A stretch of 64,000 nucleotides of DNA from Atriophallophorus winterbourni. Taxonomy: Eukaryota > Platyhelminthes > Trematoda > Plagiorchiida > Microphallidae. The position numbers and the translations under genes are program-made. The notes below the pieces were generated by a model. That model was not told the origin of the DNA. It searched no databases and worked only from the letters and a program-made list of their open reading frames with translations. Location of the stretch: assembly GCA_013407085.1 (NCBI GenBank), contig JACCGJ010025938.1, forward strand, positions 62,001 to 126,000, in the 5' to 3' direction. Positions within the stretch are counted from its first letter, which is position 1. Every line of letters begins with the position of its first letter. Positions 61,622 through 64,000 of this stretch are shown here, piece by piece.

Positions 61622-62557
61622 TCATTGACTGTATGTGCTTATTCGAGTACCGTTCGCCGCTTGTAGGGTCAATGAAGAGTGGTTTCTGCGTTCTGAGTTT
61701 GTGGGTGGGATAACGCTCAGTTCGGCTCCCGTGTGGATCAGAAAACGCATCTTCGTTGAACTATCAGTGACGTAGAATAAGCGGCTGGTGTTATTGCCAG
61801 ACAGAGCTGAAGCTTCTACTGCGTGGCTTCGCGGCTTCTTTGATTTTGGTTTTGCGATTTGAAGCTGCATGGGGTTATCTCCACTACGAGGACGGCTTCG
61901 ACTTCTGTTTATGTGCTGTATTTGTGAAGTCAAATTGCTGATCTGGGATTTCAAATCAGATATATATTTGTTCAAATCTGCGCAGCAATTGCAAGGATTG
62001 GACATTGGTTGGCTGACCGTGCAGATTGATGTGTTACGTGAAATGTCGTAGACTTCATTTGCAATTTGAGCAAGCTTTTCTAGGTTACTGTCGCTTTTCA
62101 TGATAACCAAAACTTTACGCAAATCGTCTGGCAAACTCTGGAACCAGATATGTCGTTTTATTTGTTCGTCAACCTTCTGTGTGCCTTGTTACTGTAACAA
62201 ATGGTGTAAGTGTTGTGAAGGTGTACGATCTTCTAGCTCAGAGCTGGATAGGAGTTTTTGCAAGTTTTGCTCATCGGTGGAACCAATTCGAGAGATAATT
62301 GCAGATTTGAGCTTATCATAAGGATCTGTGGCAGGTTGATCATAAATTAAATCGGCAACTTCTCTGGCAATGGAGGTTGGGAGCATTCCAACAACGCGGT
62401 TGTAGCGTGTGCGTTGCGTTCGAACATGGTATAACTCGAATAGAGCTTCGATTTGTGCAAACCATAGACGTGGATCTGTCTTGTCGAAAACGGGTAATGT
62501 GAATTGATTGATAAAATCATCTTCCATCTTGTCTTCGTTATTTATACTATGGTTCAT
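61622..62557 (-). pseudogene. Gypsy gag and protease
   Basis: The likely start is the ATG at 62557 (MNHSINNEDKMEDDF). Capsid-like region: FTLPVFDKTDPRLWFAQIEALFELY-type block, here in pieces, then SIISRIGSTDEQNLQ-like and SQHLHHLLQ followed by a nonsense TAA (62189-62191). The same frame continues through PDDLRKVL, a CNCC cluster (unusual in place of a CCHC knuckle), a coiled stretch, a basic region, and a protease motif LIHTGAELSVI in which His (codon 61733-61735) replaces the catalytic Asp. A TGA at 61622-61624 closes the frame; a second lies at 61595-61597. Confidence 0.82.
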
Positions 62558-62575
62558 TGCGTTAATCGAATTAAA

Positions 62576-62595
62576 TGCGTGTTCGGGCTCACCAA
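62576..62595 (-). promoter_or_regulatory. Putative primer-binding site
   Basis: Two to three bases inside the 5' LTR the - strand reads TGGTGAGCCCGAACACG. The leading TGG would pair with the CCA end of a tRNA. I cannot name the tRNA with certainty. Confidence 0.6.
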
Positions 62596-62597
62596 TT

Positions 62598-62802
62598 TGT
62601 AGTGGATAGTGAAGAGTGATTTCTGAGGCTGCGTGTATTCCAGTTATATCCACATACAATTTTGACTCCAAGACAACCACAGAATAACGAAAACCGTGCG
62701 TAGAGAAAGAGTGTATTGTAATTAATGCAAGGTTAACAACAAGAAAATTTGAATTACAGAATTATTTATTAATATTGATTAAATATTTGAACCGTCGCCA
62801 CA
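62598..62802 (-). repeat. Gypsy 5' LTR
   Basis: 205 bp, TG..CA ends on the - strand. Paired with the 3' LTR at 58197-58401. Confidence 0.93.
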
Positions 62803-62925
62803 CACTCAACAGAGAATGCCGACTGAGATGCTAGCAGATTTTGTCACGCAATAGTACTTTTGAGACGATGCTAGTTATGCTGACTTCGAAATTTAATCGA
62901 CATATAATACCTTATACATTAGATC
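62803..62925 (-). pseudogene. CR1-like LINE RT, part 2 (5' side of the gypsy insertion)
   Basis: On the - strand encodes a TSIVSKVLLRDKIC-like stretch, the region just before QHGF in CR1-like RTs, which continues at 58192 after the gypsy element. Confirms that 57190-58196 and this segment were one LINE. Confidence 0.65.
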
Positions 62926-63190
62926 GGAACTTGCAATGGCAATTCCATCGACCGAGTCCACAATACCCAAGCTCATTCTTGAATTATTACAATACATCAC
63001 TGCATTTGTTAACCATAACAGATGGTCCTCTGACACCAATTTCACACTCATTTCACACTCACCCTACTATGTACTTCTATTCAAATATGAGACATTTTCA
63101 AAGCTCTCCATGAAGATTTTTAACCTAAATCAACCTGTGCTACATAATGATCAATTAGATAATAAGTCATTCTCTGAGCATAGCCTCTCA
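62926..63190 (+). other. Unassigned segment
   Basis: Short frames without known motifs; could be the 5' part of the LINE that follows. Confidence 0.4.
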
Positions 63191-64000
63191 TCTCATCGAT
63201 TTATACTTATCAATGCTCGATCCATAACTAACAAGATATTACCTCCACGTTAATATCTTCTCTCTAACCCCGCTTATATTATTCTAATAACTGAATCTTG
63301 GGCAAAAAGGGAAAATCAGATTGTGAACTTTTGATTTAAACTATCACATTTTTGAAAAGACCGTGTTTCAAAACATGGAGGAGGATGACTTGTTTATGTT
63401 CATCCTAACCTCCAATCTAACATCATCATTTCATCCGTCTTTGATCATATCGAAGATTTTATCTGGATGGCACAACCGGCTTTTGATCTCTTAATTGGAT
63501 GCATCTACTACCCACAGGTTATTACTTATTCATCGCTTCAACGCTTGACCGATAGCTTCATCGAAGCTTCTGTCCACCCTTCCCGCTATAAATTAAATGC
63601 AGGAGATTTTAACATGCCTTCACTTAATCGGTTAGAAAGCACCCATATAAATCTTAATTCTTTTTCCAATACCACCAATCTATAAGGTTTTACACAGTTT
63701 GTTGATAAGCCAACGTGCAATCAAAATATCATTGACATTGTTTTACTCTGAATATCACATTGTCTAACATGAACGTATCTCCCTCATTTTTAATGGAGAT
63801 CATAATATTATACCTTTCGAATTGGGTTGCAATAGTACAATGACTAGTGTTAAAAAAGCACGTTTAATTAGTCACATAGATTGGAAATTCTTTGAAAACC
63901 TCATAAAAACGAAGATTGGACTGAATTTTTCCTTCCTGACAATTTTAATGTAATCTCCGAAATCTTTTATAATAAACTAGCTGAGTTACTGAAGAAATCT
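63191..64000 (+). pseudogene. CR1-like LINE endonuclease, partial at window end
   Basis: Pieces of an APE-type endonuclease in changing frames: RFILINARSITNKI (63205-63250, start of the domain), ITESWAKR (63288-63310, catalytic Glu), IGCIYYPQ (63494 on) and AGDFNMPSLNR (63600-63630, catalytic Asp/Asn), then DWKFF further on. It continues beyond the window. Frameshifted, so not functional as read. Confidence 0.65.

Larger units (their letters stand above)
58193..62806 (-). mobile_element. Gypsy-class LTR retrotransposon with 4-bp target-site duplication
   Basis: LTRs of 205 bp (58197-58401 and 62598-62802) start TGTGGTGACGG/TGTGGCGACGG and end CCACTACA on the - strand; about 12 differences between them (roughly 94 % identity by eye). 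Flanks carry CACT at 58193-58196 and 62803-62806. Inside, 5' to 3' on the - strand: primer-binding site, gag-pol frame (gag, protease, RT, RNase H), a solo LTR insertion, integrase and a polypurine tract. Nonsense codons, frameshifts and lost catalytic residues make it defective. Order protease-RT-RNase H-integrase and the GPY/F end place it in the gypsy class; affinity to the fluke CsRn1-type lineage is a guess. Confidence 0.92.

Overview
This window reads as eukaryotic nuclear DNA from a flatworm, most likely a parasitic fluke (trematode). That is inference: the two recognisable host genes (a Rab6 GTPase and the U2 snRNP factor SF3A2) are animal-like, the Rab6 introns are only about 30 nt while an SF3A2 intron is about 12 kb (a pattern known from flukes), and the repeats are the mixture typical of fluke genomes (RTE-like and CR1-like LINEs, BEL/Pao and gypsy LTR elements).

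Layout. 1-2.1 kb: remains of a CR1-like LINE. 2.1-2.7 kb: first four coding exons of Rab6 on the + strand; its C-terminal exon was not found. 3-16 kb: broken LINEs on both strands, including a head-to-head pair of one family (6.3-8.1 kb and 8.8-10.7 kb) and a nearly full-length LINE (10.75-14.06 kb). 16.9-19.2 kb: gag/protease part of a BEL/Pao element (- strand) split by a SINE. 22.8-28.3 kb: a complete RTE-like LINE with a 12-bp target-site duplication and a second LINE nested in it. 28-38 kb: repeat-poor to degenerate DNA with SINE copies, a LINE ORF1 remnant and a hammerhead ribozyme at 37.0 kb. 38.7-56.3 kb: the complete SF3A2 gene on the - strand, four coding exons, 341 codons; intron 1 is packed with nested LINEs and holds a small retroelement carrying two hammerhead ribozymes. 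57-63 kb: a gypsy-class LTR retrotransposon (58197-62802, - strand, 205-bp LTRs, 4-bp target duplication) inserted in a CR1-like LINE and itself holding a related solo LTR. 63.2 kb to the end: 5' part of another LINE.

The most striking items are (i) three hammerhead self-cleaving motifs, two of them in a 306-bp-period element lying in the sense direction of SF3A2 intron 1, in the style of retrozymes or Penelope-like elements; (ii) a roughly 240-bp SINE-like family, about 24 copies here, with 11-15 bp target duplications and a 3' stem-loop that matches the 3' end of one of the resident LINEs with paired base changes, suggesting a SINE/LINE partnership; (iii) layered nested insertions whose order can be read from target duplications.

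Working names used below: SX = the SINE-like family (sense strand ends in TTGTGCTTTCATAC); HZ = the hammerhead retroelement; FN-LINE = LINEs whose endonuclease begins with FNVRTL and whose RT has GCPxSPFLFNF, with groups D, E, H, I and J for distinct copies or subfamilies. These names are labels for this window only. All identifications are by reading the sequence; none was checked by database search.
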